From assembly GCF_021654575.1 (NCBI RefSeq), contig NZ_AP024488.1, positions 620,001 through 684,000 on the forward strand: a stretch of 64,000 bases of DNA. Direction: 5' to 3'. The translations under genes were made by a program, and so were the position numbers. Below, piece by piece: positions 8,101 to 16,745 of this stretch. The notes below the pieces were generated by a model. That model saw only the letters and a list, made by a program, of their open reading frames with translations, searched no databases and was not told where the DNA came from. The stretch is from Desulfoluna limicola. GTDB taxonomy: Bacteria > Desulfobacterota > Desulfobacteria > Desulfobacterales > Desulfolunaceae. Numbering within the stretch: position 1 is the stretch's first letter; every line of letters starts with the position of its first letter.

Positions 8101-8811
8101 GCTTTTTGCTCCTTAATATTCGCGGTGCTCTTGAAATGGTTGCGGAAGCCCCTTGGATTTATGCCGGCATCGGCTAATTTTTGGTCCGGCGTTAAGCCAA
8201 TTGTCAATGGGTTGGTTGCCGAAGCCCGACGGGCAGGGGCGACGGCGGTGCATGTGAATGATCAAAGGGCTACATACGATTGATCGGTGAGATCTTAGGC
8301 AAACAACGGGAGCGAATCCCGAGCCTGAGGCTTGAAGAAGAGCGCTGGAGATGAGACGGCCGTCTGCCTGTCGAAGGAGCCTTGCATGCCCCTGAATGAG
8401 GGTACCTGAACGAACGTGACCAGGCATTCTAACACACCCCTTACCTCACGTTAACGCCCTTGCAGATGGTTTGAGTTCGTATGCGAGCCGAGTTGATACA
8501 TTCTGTCATGGAAAATCAGTGACTCTATTCTTGGATGTGCAATGAGGTGATATCACCAGATCGATTTGAGAAGGTAGGCGAACGGTTGCTATGTTGAGAT
8601 CGGGGTCTTTGGATGGGTGATAACGGTGACTTTTTGTGCTTGATATTTCGAGAAAATAGTGATGAGTAACACACCAGATTAAATCTAAAAATATCCTAAA
8701 TTCCTGTATTTATCAACAAGAAACATGTCACCGTAGCTTAACAGGGTTTTATATCGAGAGCGCTTTGGTGAGTCTGTTGATTGTGATCCTTTTTAGATAC
8801 ATTTTTAAGAG
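8101..8811. other. Long gap without recognised gene
   Basis: No coding frame with a ribosome site or known motif. A minus-strand frame (8113-8427) looks like a chance open frame. No convincing tRNA or other RNA gene was seen. Confidence 0.45.
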
Positions 8812-8814
8812 GGA

Positions 8815-9025
8815 AGCTATTCAGCTGCCAAAAAGCAGCCTCCGGCGGCACGGGGTGCCACCTTGAAAGCAGGTTGCGGATGCGCTTTCCCTCCCCACGT
8901 TCCTCGGGTCAAATTAGATCCGCATTTAAAGTGAAATTCATTCAAGGGCATTTTTTAAGATCTGCTTGGTAAGCTTTTTTAAGGTTTAGCCTTCGGCAGG
9001 GCCGCCGGAGGCACAAGCTGAATAG
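8815..9025. repeat. Composite intergenic repeat with inverted ends
   Basis: Outer inverted ends CTATTCAGCT and AGCTGAATAG enclose GCCTCCGGCGGC (8838-8849) and GCCGCCGGAGGC (9001-9012). The left arm continues with the GGTGCCACCTTGAAAGC hairpin region, GGTTGCGGATGCG and TTCCTCGGGTC. This is one of the best-preserved composite copies of the repeat family found between many genes of the window. Confidence 0.8.
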
Positions 9026-9028
9026 TTA

Positions 9029-9132
9029 TTAACCCGGCGGTTAAATGTGTGAATGTCGAGGAACCCTATCATCCCCGAAAAATTTGACACCTCTTTCACC
9101 TTTTGTTTCGTGTATTATGTTGACGGGTTAAT
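9029..9132 (+). repeat. MITE-like element with TTAACCCGGC ends, upstream of recA
   Basis: About 104 bases starting TTAACCCGGCGGTTAA and ending TTGACGGGTTAAT. A second copy at 16090-16192 is in the opposite direction but has the same orientation relative to the gene that follows it. Both share GACACCTCTTTCACCTTT in the middle, and TCCCTTAAG lies just beyond. It might be a small mobile element or a shared regulatory block. Confidence 0.65.
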
Positions 9133-9441
9133 CCCTTAAGGGCTCTGTTTCGGATTGTTCTGGGCCGCATCCGCAAAGGGCTCTTCAAAAAACGATGAAG
9201 AGAGCCGTTCCACCCGGGTCTTAATTTACCTGTTACCAATCGTCTGTTGCCTGATTTATCTCTGGCGCCAACAACCGATTTTTTTATTCTCCACTCATGA
9301 TTCCCCATTCCCTGGCGAAGCCTATTTCAGGGCTCGCATAATGGAAGAAAGAGTGATATATCGATAGGAATTCGGAAAATATCTTTTCGATGAAACAGAC
9401 TGAAAAATAAGTAAATCAAGATAGATATTACATCTTAAACT

Positions 9442-9470
9442 TCCGGCTCTTTAAAAAACGACCGGAAGCG
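9442..9470 (+). promoter_or_regulatory. Hairpin in recA leader
   Basis: CTTCCGG (9442-9448) pairs with CCGGAAG (9464-9470), 16 bases before the recA start. It lacks a T-run, so it is not a normal terminator. No SOS box that I can defend was seen upstream. Confidence 0.35.
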
Positions 9471-9486
9471 GACCAAGGAGAAGCGC

Positions 9487-10515
9487 ATGGGCAAGTCCTT
9501 TGACAGGGATAAGGCCGTTGAATCGGCCATGAGTCAGATTGAACGCCAGTTCGGTAAAGGGGCCATCATGAAGCTCGGGAACCGGGAAGTGGCAGCTGTT
9601 CCCGTGATTCCCACCGGATCCATTGCCCTGGACAAAGCCCTGGGTGTGGGCGGTGTTCCCAAGGGACGTGTGATCGAGATTTATGGCCCTGAATCATCAG
9701 GTAAGACCACCCTGACCCTTCATGTGGTGGCCGAGGCCCAGAAAAAAGGCGGGATTGCGGCATTCATCGATGCCGAGCATGCCCTGGATGTGGTTTATGC
9801 CCAGAAACTGGGGGTCAATTGCGACGAGCTTCTCGTGTCTCAGCCCGATACCGGTGAGCAGGCCCTTGAGATTGCCGACATGCTGGTACGAAGCGGTGCT
9901 GTGGATGTCCTTGTCATCGACTCCGTGGCGGCCCTTGTGCCCCGCGCCGAGATCGAAGGGGAGATGGGCGACTCGCACATGGGTCTCCAGGCCCGTTTGA
10001 TGAGCCAGGCCCTGCGTAAGCTCACCGCCACCATCGGCCGTACCAATACCACGGTGATCTTCATCAACCAGATCCGTATGAAGATTGGTGTGGTCTTTGG
10101 CAACCCCGAAACCACCACCGGCGGCAACGCCTTGAAATTTTACTCCTCTGTGCGTATGGAGATCAGGCGCTCTGCGGCCATCAAGGACGGTACCGAGGTC
10201 ATTGGCAACCGAACCCGCGTGAAGGTGGTGAAGAACAAAATGGCGCCTCCCTTTAAAGAAGCGGAATTCGATCTCATGTACGGCATCGGTATCTCCAAGA
10301 CCGGTGAGCTTGTGGACCTCGGTGTGGAAGCGGGCATCATCGAGAAGAGCGGTGCCTGGTACTCGTACAACGGCGAGCGCGTGGGGCAGGGCCGTGAGAA
10401 CGCCAAGAAGTTCTTTGGCGAGAACACCGAGCTCTACGAAGAGGTGCTGGGCAAGGTGAAAGAGAGCCTCGGTATTGTTCAGGCCGTGGCCGAAGAGGCG
10501 GAGGCCGGTGCATAA
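9487..10515 (+). CDS. recA: RecA recombinase
   Basis: A 342-residue DNA-dependent ATPase that forms filaments on single-stranded DNA, drives strand exchange and triggers LexA-type self-cleavage. Walker A is GPESSGKTT (67-75), Walker B is LVIDSVAAL (about residues 141-150), and the DNA-binding loop region with [10 protein letters not shown] is present. The tail is short and acidic (EEAEAGA). AAGGAG lies six bases before the ATG. A strong terminator follows at 10553, so it is probably transcribed on its own; no recX gene comes before alaS. Length and all key motifs are normal. Confidence 0.98.
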   Translation: MGKSFDRDKAVESAMSQIERQFGKGAIMKLGNREVAAVPVIPTGSIALDKALGVGGVPKGRVIEIYGPESSGKTTLTLHVVAEAQKKGGIAAFIDAEHALDVVYAQKLGVNCDELLVSQPDTGEQALEIADMLVRSGAVDVLVIDSVAALVPRAEIEGEMGDSHMGLQARLMSQALRKLTATIGRTNTTVIFINQIRMKIGVVFGNPETTTGGNALKFYSSVRMEIRRSAAIKDGTEVIGNRTRVKVVKNKMAPPFKEAEFDLMYGIGISKTGELVDLGVEAGIIEKSGAWYSYNGERVGQGRENAKKFFGENTELYEEVLGKVKESLGIVQAVAEEAEAGA

Positions 10516-10552
10516 TCGGCTGGTTTCACTGAGTATCATTTGGTAAACTGAC

Positions 10553-10592
10553 AAAAGGGCACTGCGCTGATGAGGCGCAGGCCCTTTTGATG
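10553..10592 (+). terminator. Terminator of recA
   Basis: AAAAGGGC (10553-10560) and CTGCGC (10562-10567) pair with GCGCAG (10575-10580) and GCCCTTTT (10581-10588), with one bulged A. Confidence 0.85.
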
Positions 10593-10779
10593 TTTTCCGT
10601 GTTTATATTTTGGCGTGCTCAAAAATGAAAGATAACCGGCAAAGCCAGAGCTTTTGCCCGGCGGGTGTTGCAGGCTGTAAGCGCCGACTTTCTTTTTCGA
10701 GGGCGTCGTATTTGACCATCCACACATGGACCGTTACGGTCCAACCCCGGGGCTGATGGCCCACCCATGGAGCAAGGTG

Positions 10780-13401
10780 ATGAAAGGCAGCGAAGCGCGA
10801 AAACTCTTTATCGACTACTTTAAGAAGCACAACCACCGGCATGTGAGAAGCTCGTCTCTGGTGCCTTCAGATGATCCCACCCTTCTTTTCACCAACGCGG
10901 GGATGGTGCAGTTCAAGCGCACCTTCATCGGCGAGGAGAAGCGGGACTACTCCACCGCCGTGACGAGCCAGAAGTGCGTTCGCGCCGGGGGCAAGCACAA
11001 CGACCTGGAAAACGTCGGGTACACGGCTCGCCACCACACCTTCTTTGAGATGCTGGGCAACTTCTCTTTTGGAGACTACTTCAAAGAAAAGGCCATTGCC
11101 TTTGCCTGGGACCTTCTCACCAACGGCTACGGGCTTCCCGTGGACAAGCTCTGGATCTCCATCTACCTGGATGACGACGAGGCCTTTGAGATCTGGAACA
11201 AGCAGATCGGCGTGCCCGAAGATCGCATCGTGCGCTTAGGGGAAGCAGACAACTTCTGGTCCATGGGCGACACCGGCCCCTGCGGCCCCTGCACCGAGAT
11301 CCACATCGACAGAGGGGAGCGCTTCGGGTGCGACAGCCCCACCTGCGCCGTGGGTTGCGACTGCGACCGCTACCTCGAGATCTGGAACCTCGTGTTCATG
11401 CAGTTTGATCGGGATGAGTCCGGGACCCTGACCCCCCTTCCCAACCCCTGCATTGACACCGGCATGGGCCTTGAACGAATCACAAGCGTCATTCAGGGTG
11501 CCGATACCAACTACGACACCGATCTTTTCACCCCCATCATCGGCAAGGTGGAAGAGCTCTCCGGAAAGAAGATGACCGACTCCGAAGAGACCGCCATCGC
11601 CATGAAGGTGATCGCAGACCACACCCGGTCTGCAACGTTCCTGATCAGCGACGGCGTCATGCCTTCCAACGAAGGCCGGGGTTACGTGCTGCGTCGCATC
11701 ATGCGTCGTGCCATCCGTTACGGGCGCTTCATCGGGCTCACCGAGCCCTTCCTCCATGACACCAGCCGCGTGGTCATGACGATGATGGCCGACGCCTTTC
11801 CTGAACTCAAGGAGAGCGAAGCCTTCATCACCAATGTGATCCAGAACGAAGAAGAGAGCTTTTCGGTCACCCTCGACAATGGCCTGAGGCTGTTGGAAGA
11901 GGCCCTGGAAGAGGTGAACGCCTCTGACGAGAAGGTGCTCTCCGGTGACGTGATCTTCAAGCTTTACGATACATACGGATTCCCCGTGGACATCGTTCGC
12001 GACATCATCACCGATGACGCCATCGTTCTCGACATGGACGGCTTCGATAAGGCCATGGATGCCCAGAGGGAAAAATCCCGCAGCAATATCACCTTTACCC
12101 GAACCGGTGAGGCCTTCCGCAAGCTCTCCGCAGAGGGCGTGAAGACCGAATTCACCGGCTACGCAGGATTGACCGGGGAATCGAAGATTCTCGTGGTGGC
12201 CGTGGACGGCGAAGAGGTGGAAGCTCCCGCTGCAGGCACCGAAGTGGAAGTGGTTGTTGAAAACACCCCCTTCTACGGCGAGTCCGGCGGCCAGATGGGC
12301 GATTGCGGAACCATCTCAGGCGAAGGGTTTGAACTCACCGTCCTGGATACCCTGAAAGACCCCACAGGCCTTTTTATCCACAAGTGCCGCGTGGAGAGCG
12401 GAGCCGTAAAAGCAGGGCTCATGGCGACCCTTGCCGTGGACGGCGAGAAACGTGCCGCCACCGCCCTCAATCACACCGCCACCCACATCCTTCACACCGC
12501 CCTTCGCACCGTGCTCGGTGATCACGTCAAGCAGGCCGGCTCCCTCGTGGGACCCGATCGCCTCCGGTTTGACTTCAGTCACTTTGCTTCTGTGGATCGG
12601 GCCACCCTCGATGCCGTGGAAACCTACGTCAACGACTGCATCCGCATGAACGTGCCCGTGGCTGTAGAAGAGATGGCTGCCGAAGATGCCATGAAGACCG
12701 GTGCAACCGCTCTTTTTGACGAGAAGTACGGTGATCGCGTCCGCGTGGTCTCCATGAGCGATTTCTCCAAAGAGTTCTGCGGCGGTACCCACACGGCGGC
12801 TTCCGGCGACATCGGCGCCTTCCGCATCCTCTCGGACAGCGGCATCGCCTCCGGCGTTCGTCGTATCGAGGCCCTCACCGGTGCGTCTGCCATTGCAAGC
12901 ACCCAGCAGAGCATGAACACCCTCGGCGACGTGGCTGCCATGGTGAAGACCACCCCTGAGAACCTCTCCGAGCGCCTCGAAAAACTCCTGGCCGACAACA
13001 AGGCCCTCGAAAAAGAGCTGAAGCAGCTGAAGATGCAGATGGCCGGTAAAGCCGCTGAAAGCCTCGACGACGACATCAAGGAGGTGAACGGGATCCGCGC
13101 TGTGGCCAAAAAAGTGGAAGTGGAAAACCCCGCCCAGCTCCGTGAGCTGGCCGACCGCTTCCGCGACAAGATCGGCTCCGGCGTCGTGCTCCTCGGCACC
13201 GAGTCCGGCGGGAAAGCCCTTCTGCTTGCCCTGGTGACCAAAGACCTCACCAAAACCTACAAGGCAGGCGACATCGTTAAAAAAGCCGCAGCCATCGTAG
13301 GCGGCGGCGGTGGCGGTCGTCCCGATATGGCCCAGGCCGGCGGCTCCAAGCCGGAACACCTCGACGAGGCCCTCAAGTCCCTCTTCGAGTACCTCGGCTA
13401 A
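10780..13401 (+). CDS. alaS: Alanyl-tRNA synthetase
   Basis: Class II synthetase that charges tRNA-Ala and edits mis-charged Ser and Gly. From the chosen start it is 873 residues, the usual length. The catalytic core begins KLFIDYFKKHNHRHV and SSSLVPSDDPTLLFTNAGM. The editing site has HTATH (His565 and His569) and CGGTH (Cys667, His671), and the C-Ala end has the glycine-rich GRPDMAQAGG. The ATG at 10780 fits the conserved N-terminus (MKGSEARKLF); in-frame ATGs at 10726 and 10756 would add unconserved residues, although the ribosome site at 10780 (AAGG) is rather close. A terminator follows. Confidence 0.97.
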   Translation: MKGSEARKLFIDYFKKHNHRHVRSSSLVPSDDPTLLFTNAGMVQFKRTFIGEEKRDYSTAVTSQKCVRAGGKHNDLENVGYTARHHTFFEMLGNFSFGDYFKEKAIAFAWDLLTNGYGLPVDKLWISIYLDDDEAFEIWNKQIGVPEDRIVRLGEADNFWSMGDTGPCGPCTEIHIDRGERFGCDSPTCAVGCDCDRYLEIWNLVFMQFDRDESGTLTPLPNPCIDTGMGLERITSVIQGADTNYDTDLFTPIIGKVEELSGKKMTDSEETAIAMKVIADHTRSATFLISDGVMPSNEGRGYVLRRIMRRAIRYGRFIGLTEPFLHDTSRVVMTMMADAFPELKESEAFITNVIQNEEESFSVTLDNGLRLLEEALEEVNASDEKVLSGDVIFKLYDTYGFPVDIVRDIITDDAIVLDMDGFDKAMDAQREKSRSNITFTRTGEAFRKLSAEGVKTEFTGYAGLTGESKILVVAVDGEEVEAPAAGTEVEVVVENTPFYGESGGQMGDCGTISGEGFELTVLDTLKDPTGLFIHKCRVESGAVKAGLMATLAVDGEKRAATALNHTATHILHTALRTVLGDHVKQAGSLVGPDRLRFDFSHFASVDRATLDAVETYVNDCIRMNVPVAVEEMAAEDAMKTGATALFDEKYGDRVRVVSMSDFSKEFCGGTHTAASGDIGAFRILSDSGIASGVRRIEALTGASAIASTQQSMNTLGDVAAMVKTTPENLSERLEKLLADNKALEKELKQLKMQMAGKAAESLDDDIKEVNGIRAVAKKVEVENPAQLRELADRFRDKIGSGVVLLGTESGGKALLLALVTKDLTKTYKAGDIVKKAAAIVGGGGGGRPDMAQAGGSKPEHLDEALKSLFEYLG

Positions 13402-13438
13402 ATCAGGGGGCCTGAGGCCCATCCGATAAACATGAAAG

Positions 13439-13469
13439 CCCGCGATTCATCTTGAGTCGCGGGTTTTTT
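13439..13469 (+). terminator. Terminator of alaS
   Basis: CCCGCGATTC pairs with GAGTCGCGGG (one mismatch), followed by six T residues. Confidence 0.85.
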
Positions 13470-13492
13470 GTTATGAGTAGGGCAAAAAGCAT

Positions 13493-13600
13493 GCCTCCGG
13501 CGGCCAGGGGATGATCCCCCGGACCCCAGGTTTGCAAATGCTCCGCCCCCTCGTACCTCGGGTTCGTTACATGTGCTGACGGGCTGCGCGCGTGATGAAC
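13493..13600 (+). repeat. Intergenic hairpin repeat, forward copy
   Basis: Starts GCCTCCGGCGGCCAGGGG, then GGTTTGCAAATGCTCC, CCCTCGTACCTCGGGTTCG, and ends with GCTGACGGGCTGCGCGCGTGAT. With the reverse copy at 13822-13924 it fills most of the gap between alaS and the HD gene; the 220 bases between them hold no gene. Confidence 0.8.
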
Positions 13601-13821
13601 GGTGAGGGTAATTTTAATAACTGGTGATGCCTCGTGATCGGTAGGATGCATTCCATGCACCAGAACCGAAGCAGTTGGTTCTTCCATCATGGTGCATAAA
13701 TGTACCCTACGGGGGTGGCCTTGGCATCGTATGGCGTTATGAAATTAACGTTATGATCCTTAGCCGGTGTGGTGAAACCCCGAACCGATGGGGTTTAATG
13801 ATATGTAGGCTCATTCCACAC

Positions 13822-13924
13822 ATCACGGGTGTAGCACATCAGCAAATGTGATCGATCCGAGGAACGAGGATCGGGAGCATTCGCAACCAGCTTTCAAGGT
13901 GGCTCACCTTGCCGCCGGAGGCTT
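13822..13924 (-). repeat. Intergenic hairpin repeat, reverse copy
   Basis: Reads as the reverse complement of the forward type: ATCACGGGTGTAGC, GATCCGAGGAACGAGGATC, GCATTCGCAACC, TTTCAAGGTGGCTCACCTT and GCCGCCGGAGGC. It ends 32 bases before the HD gene, so it lies in that gene's leader. Confidence 0.8.
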
Positions 13925-13956
13925 GCTTTTTAACCTAACTCAGACAGGTTTCGGAC

Positions 13957-14580
13957 ATGATAGAAAAAGAGTGTGAAGCGTTTTTAAGGGGGCGGTCCGT
14001 TCAGGACGGTGCCCATGATCTGGGGCATGTGAAGCGGGTGGTGGCCCTTGCCAGGGGGATCGGGGAAGAGGAGGGGGCCGAGCTTTCCGTGGTGGTTCCT
14101 GCGGCGTGGTTGCACGACTGCGTAAGTGTGGCCAAGGACTCACCGGACCGGAACCGGGCATCGGGGCTGGCGGCGGATGAGGCGGTTCGGTTTCTCTCCG
14201 GCATCGGTCATCCAAAAGAGCACCTGGATGCCATCTATCATGCCATTGAAGCCCACAGCTTCAGCCTGGGGAAAGCACCGGAGACCTTGGAGGCCAGGGT
14301 GGTCCAGGACGCGGACCGGCTGGATGCCATCGGGGCCGTGGGGATCGCCCGCTGTTTTCTCACCGGGGGGGGGATGGATTCGGCCATGTTTCACCCGGAG
14401 GACCCCTTTGGCAGGGACCGGGAATTGGACGACCGGGCGTATGCCGTGGATCATTTCTACCTGAAGCTTCTGACATTGAAAGAAACCCTGCATACTGCCG
14501 CCGCACAGCGGGAAGCCGGGCGGCGGCATGGGTTTATGCAGGCGTTTCTTGATGAGTTGGAAAGGGAGTTGGTGAGTTGA
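13957..14580 (+). CDS. HD-domain metal-dependent phosphohydrolase
   Basis: A 207-residue soluble protein of the HD superfamily, close in layout to the YedJ/YpgQ group. Metal-binding residues are visible as His24 in AHDLGHVKRV, His53-Asp54 in AAWLHDC, His100 in AIEAHSF and the QDADRLDAIGA segment (about 117-127). Members hydrolyse phosphate esters or nucleotides; the substrate here is unknown. The start is the first ATG after the repeat in the leader. It stands alone, with a shared terminator (14788) facing the next, oppositely oriented gene. Confidence 0.88.
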   Translation: MIEKECEAFLRGRSVQDGAHDLGHVKRVVALARGIGEEEGAELSVVVPAAWLHDCVSVAKDSPDRNRASGLAADEAVRFLSGIGHPKEHLDAIYHAIEAHSFSLGKAPETLEARVVQDADRLDAIGAVGIARCFLTGGGMDSAMFHPEDPFGRDRELDDRAYAVDHFYLKLLTLKETLHTAAAQREAGRRHGFMQAFLDELERELVS

Positions 14581-14693
14581 ATGGATGGCTCTGTCGGCCC
14601 TGCCAGGTGCCTAACTTTTTCAATTATGCGAGTTGGGTGTGACAAACAGCCCTTAAACATAACTTTGGATTCACACCCAACGAGGCCGTTATT

Positions 14694-14775
14694 CTCGGGC
14701 GCAGCCCGCCAGCACATGTGACGTATCTGAGGAAGGACGTCTCGGAGCATTTGCGAACCAGGGGATCATCACCTG
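14694..14775 (-). repeat. Intergenic hairpin repeat, partial reverse copy
   Basis: CGGGCGCAGCCCGCCAGCAC, then GTATCTGAGGAAGGACGTC, GAGCATTTGCGAACCAGGGG. The GCCGCCGGAGGC end is missing. Confidence 0.65.
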
Positions 14776-14787
14776 CCCGTCAAAATC

Positions 14788-14838
14788 AAAAATCGCCTGC
14801 TGTTTGGCCCCTGTGAAGGGCCAAACCCAGGCGATTTA
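14788..14838. terminator. Convergent terminator
   Basis: AAATCGCCTG and TTTGGCCC pair with GGGCCAAA and CAGGCGATTT around a short loop. Placed between the HD gene and the oppositely oriented lipoprotein gene, it can serve both. Confidence 0.85.
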
Positions 14839-14878
14839 TTGTTTGGGTTCTGATGCTGTCGGCAATGGATGCCCTGTT

Positions 14879-16036
14879 TTAAAGGTTCACGGTCAACACT
14901 CTCGTGCCGCCCGACGTAACATCCCTGGTTACCCTGATAGTCGACATGTTGTCTCCGTAAACCACAATCGTATAGTTGTCGGGTGGAAGAGAGAAGGTGT
15001 AGGTGCCGTCTGCGCTGTAGGATCTGGAGGTGATCTCATAAAAAATGGGGATGCCGGTACCGCAAATGCCATCTGCGCGGATGCTGACGGTAACAGATTC
15101 GTCCTCCTGGCTGAAGCCGTTGATGGTGACTTCAAGGGTGCCCGGGGCCGCAGCGGTAAGAAGGGCAATGTTCTGCGTGATGGTGCTTCCGCTGACAGTG
15201 GTGACGCGTCGGCATGCGGGGACGAATCCCTCCTTAAAGACGATGAGGTTGTATGTGTTCGCCTCGGAGCGGAGAAGGTAGGATCCGGCGACGTCGGTGA
15301 GGGTTGACGCGTGGGTGGTGACCTTGTCTTTGTGGTCCAGGGCAAAGCTGTCATCGGTCTGGAGGGACACCCAGGCCGCCTGTTGAGCGACACCGGGGGT
15401 GGCGCTGTTGGTGACGGAACCCCCTATGCCTGCAAGGGTCACCGTATCCAAGACCTCGATCACCGGTTTCAGGATCCATTGCCCGCTGCTCCCCGCCTGC
15501 ACCACGGATTTCATGGCGTCAAAGTCCAGGATTAGCTCCGTAAGGCCTGAGACAGAGATGGTGAACTGTTTGACGAGCTTGATGCCGGACTGGTAGCCGC
15601 TGGGGACCTTGAGCTCATGGACGGTGTCGGAGCCGTCGTTTAAGATGACGTAGTTGGCATGGGGATGGGGATCTCCGTTGAGGTTGTTCTCATCGTCGGG
15701 GGCGTCGGCCAGGATCAGGCGCAGCTGGTTGTAGGTCTGGGCCGGGAGGTTGCGGGTGCCCAGGTCTTCAAGGATGCCACCGGTGAGGTCCAGGAGGTTG
15801 ATGGTTTTGTTGACGATGTCCACCACCTGCCAGCCGTTTTCACTGTTATCTGAAGAGGCCTTGACCTCCACCTGGTTGACGCTGATATAGACAGCCTTGT
15901 AATCGGGGGAGGGCGCATCGGTGAGTGAGACATTGAGATCTCCCGATCCGAGTGATGACGACCCGGAGTTGGAGCTGCAGCCTGCCAGGGCAATGAAAAA
16001 AAAGGCTGCGATGAGTGCAATCAAACGTTGGTTCAT
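14879..16036 (-). CDS. DUF4382-type lipoprotein
   Basis: A 385-residue lipoprotein: signal peptide with lipobox IALAGC (Cys20), a Ser/Gly-rich linker, then a DUF4382-type domain (DLNVSLTDAPSPDYKAVYIS and the following segments, about residues 32-190). The C-terminal half has beta-rich repeats that look like carboxypeptidase-regulatory-like folds, such as GTYTFSLPPDNYTIVVYGD. It is probably displayed in the envelope; the function is not known. Upstream on the same strand is the second TTAACCCGGC element. GGAGGACTCC precedes the ATG. No partner gene is adjacent. Confidence 0.85.
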   Translation of the reverse strand: MNQRLIALIAAFFFIALAGCSSNSGSSSLGSGDLNVSLTDAPSPDYKAVYISVNQVEVKASSDNSENGWQVVDIVNKTINLLDLTGGILEDLGTRNLPAQTYNQLRLILADAPDDENNLNGDPHPHANYVILNDGSDTVHELKVPSGYQSGIKLVKQFTISVSGLTELILDFDAMKSVVQAGSSGQWILKPVIEVLDTVTLAGIGGSVTNSATPGVAQQAAWVSLQTDDSFALDHKDKVTTHASTLTDVAGSYLLRSEANTYNLIVFKEGFVPACRRVTTVSGSTITQNIALLTAAAPGTLEVTINGFSQEDESVTVSIRADGICGTGIPIFYEITSRSYSADGTYTFSLPPDNYTIVVYGDNMSTIRVTRDVTSGGTRVLTVNL

Positions 16037-16089
16037 GGAGTCCTCCTGTGGGGCGGGCGCGGTACTTAAGGGATAGGTTCTGTCGGATA

Positions 16090-16192
16090 TTAACCCGGCA
16101 ATTAACTATACAAGCCAAAGGTGAAAGAGGTGTCATAAATTATCGAGGTGGTACCGCCCCTTGACATTTATGCATTTAACCGCCGGGGTAAT
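16090..16192 (-). repeat. MITE-like element, second copy
   Basis: Reverse copy of 9029-9132: ends TTAACCCGGCAATTAA (16090-16105) and TTAACCGCCGGGGTAAT (16176-16192), with AAAGGTGAAAGAGGTGTCAT between. It lies about 55 bases before the DUF4382 gene start. The remaining gap to 16407 is AT-rich, with no gene. Confidence 0.65.
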
Positions 16193-16407
16193 ATGGTTCA
16201 AAAAAGAGCTGCCCCCTGGTTGCGGAAAAGGGTGTATCGCTTAATGTGTCCGTCTGTTGGTGACCTGATGATTATACGATTTTTTGTTTTAAAGATCTAA
16301 GTTCTTTTTTCTGGTTTTCTCAGGCGTTCTTTTTTGACGGTGTGTTTGTTTTATTTGATTTTCTGATGGCGTTGTTATTGCTCATTAAAACGGGTATATC
16401 TATGGGT

Positions 16408-16424
16408 ATCCCCTCCGGGGGGAT
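16408..16424 (+). promoter_or_regulatory. Likely CsoR/FrmR-type operator
   Basis: Inverted repeat ATCCCC-TCCGG-GGGGAT, in the G/C-tract style bound by CsoR/RcnR/FrmR repressors. It lies 39 bases before the CsoR-like gene, so auto-repression is likely. Confidence 0.55.
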
Positions 16425-16462
16425 GGGGTGTCGTATTTCCACTGAGATGGAAGGAATATGAG

Positions 16463-16738
16463 ATGACGGAAAAATCAAAACATCAAAATCATGATGAGAT
16501 CGCCAAGCGGCTCAGGAGAGCCGGGGGGCACTTGACCAAGGTGGTTTCCATGATTGAGGATGGGACCCCTTGCGTGGAGGTCGCCCGTCAGCTCCAGGCT
16601 GTGTACAAGGCGGTGCACAACGCCAAGCAGGCCCTGATTCGCGATCATATAGACCATTGCCTTGACGAGCACGCCATCAGGGAACGCTCGGCAGCAGATA
16701 TCAGGGCGGAGCTGGCTGAAATTACGAAATACCTGTGA
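16463..16738 (+). CDS. CsoR/FrmR/RcnR-family repressor
   Basis: A 91-residue all-helical DNA-binding repressor. Metal or thiol-sensing residues Cys37, His62 and Cys66 match the Cys-His-Cys set of copper-sensing CsoR proteins, although FrmR-like sensing of formaldehyde or sulfane sulfur cannot be excluded. GGAATATG with the ATG at 16463 gives a good start. The gene is followed after seven bases by an MFS transporter, so it probably controls an export operon through the G/C-tract operator just upstream. Confidence 0.88.
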   Translation: MTEKSKHQNHDEIAKRLRRAGGHLTKVVSMIEDGTPCVEVARQLQAVYKAVHNAKQALIRDHIDHCLDEHAIRERSAADIRAELAEITKYL

Positions 16739-16745
16739 GTTGGAT

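Noticed and set aside
8113..8427. 104-aa minus-strand frame in the gap before recA
   Set aside because: No ribosome site and no recognisable protein features.
9697..10554. 285-aa open frame antisense to recA
   Set aside because: Shadow frame in a GC-rich gene; recA is certain on the other strand and the translation has no known motif.
12316..13422. 368-aa open frame antisense to alaS
   Set aside because: Glycine/histidine-rich shadow of alaS codons with no ribosome site or motif.
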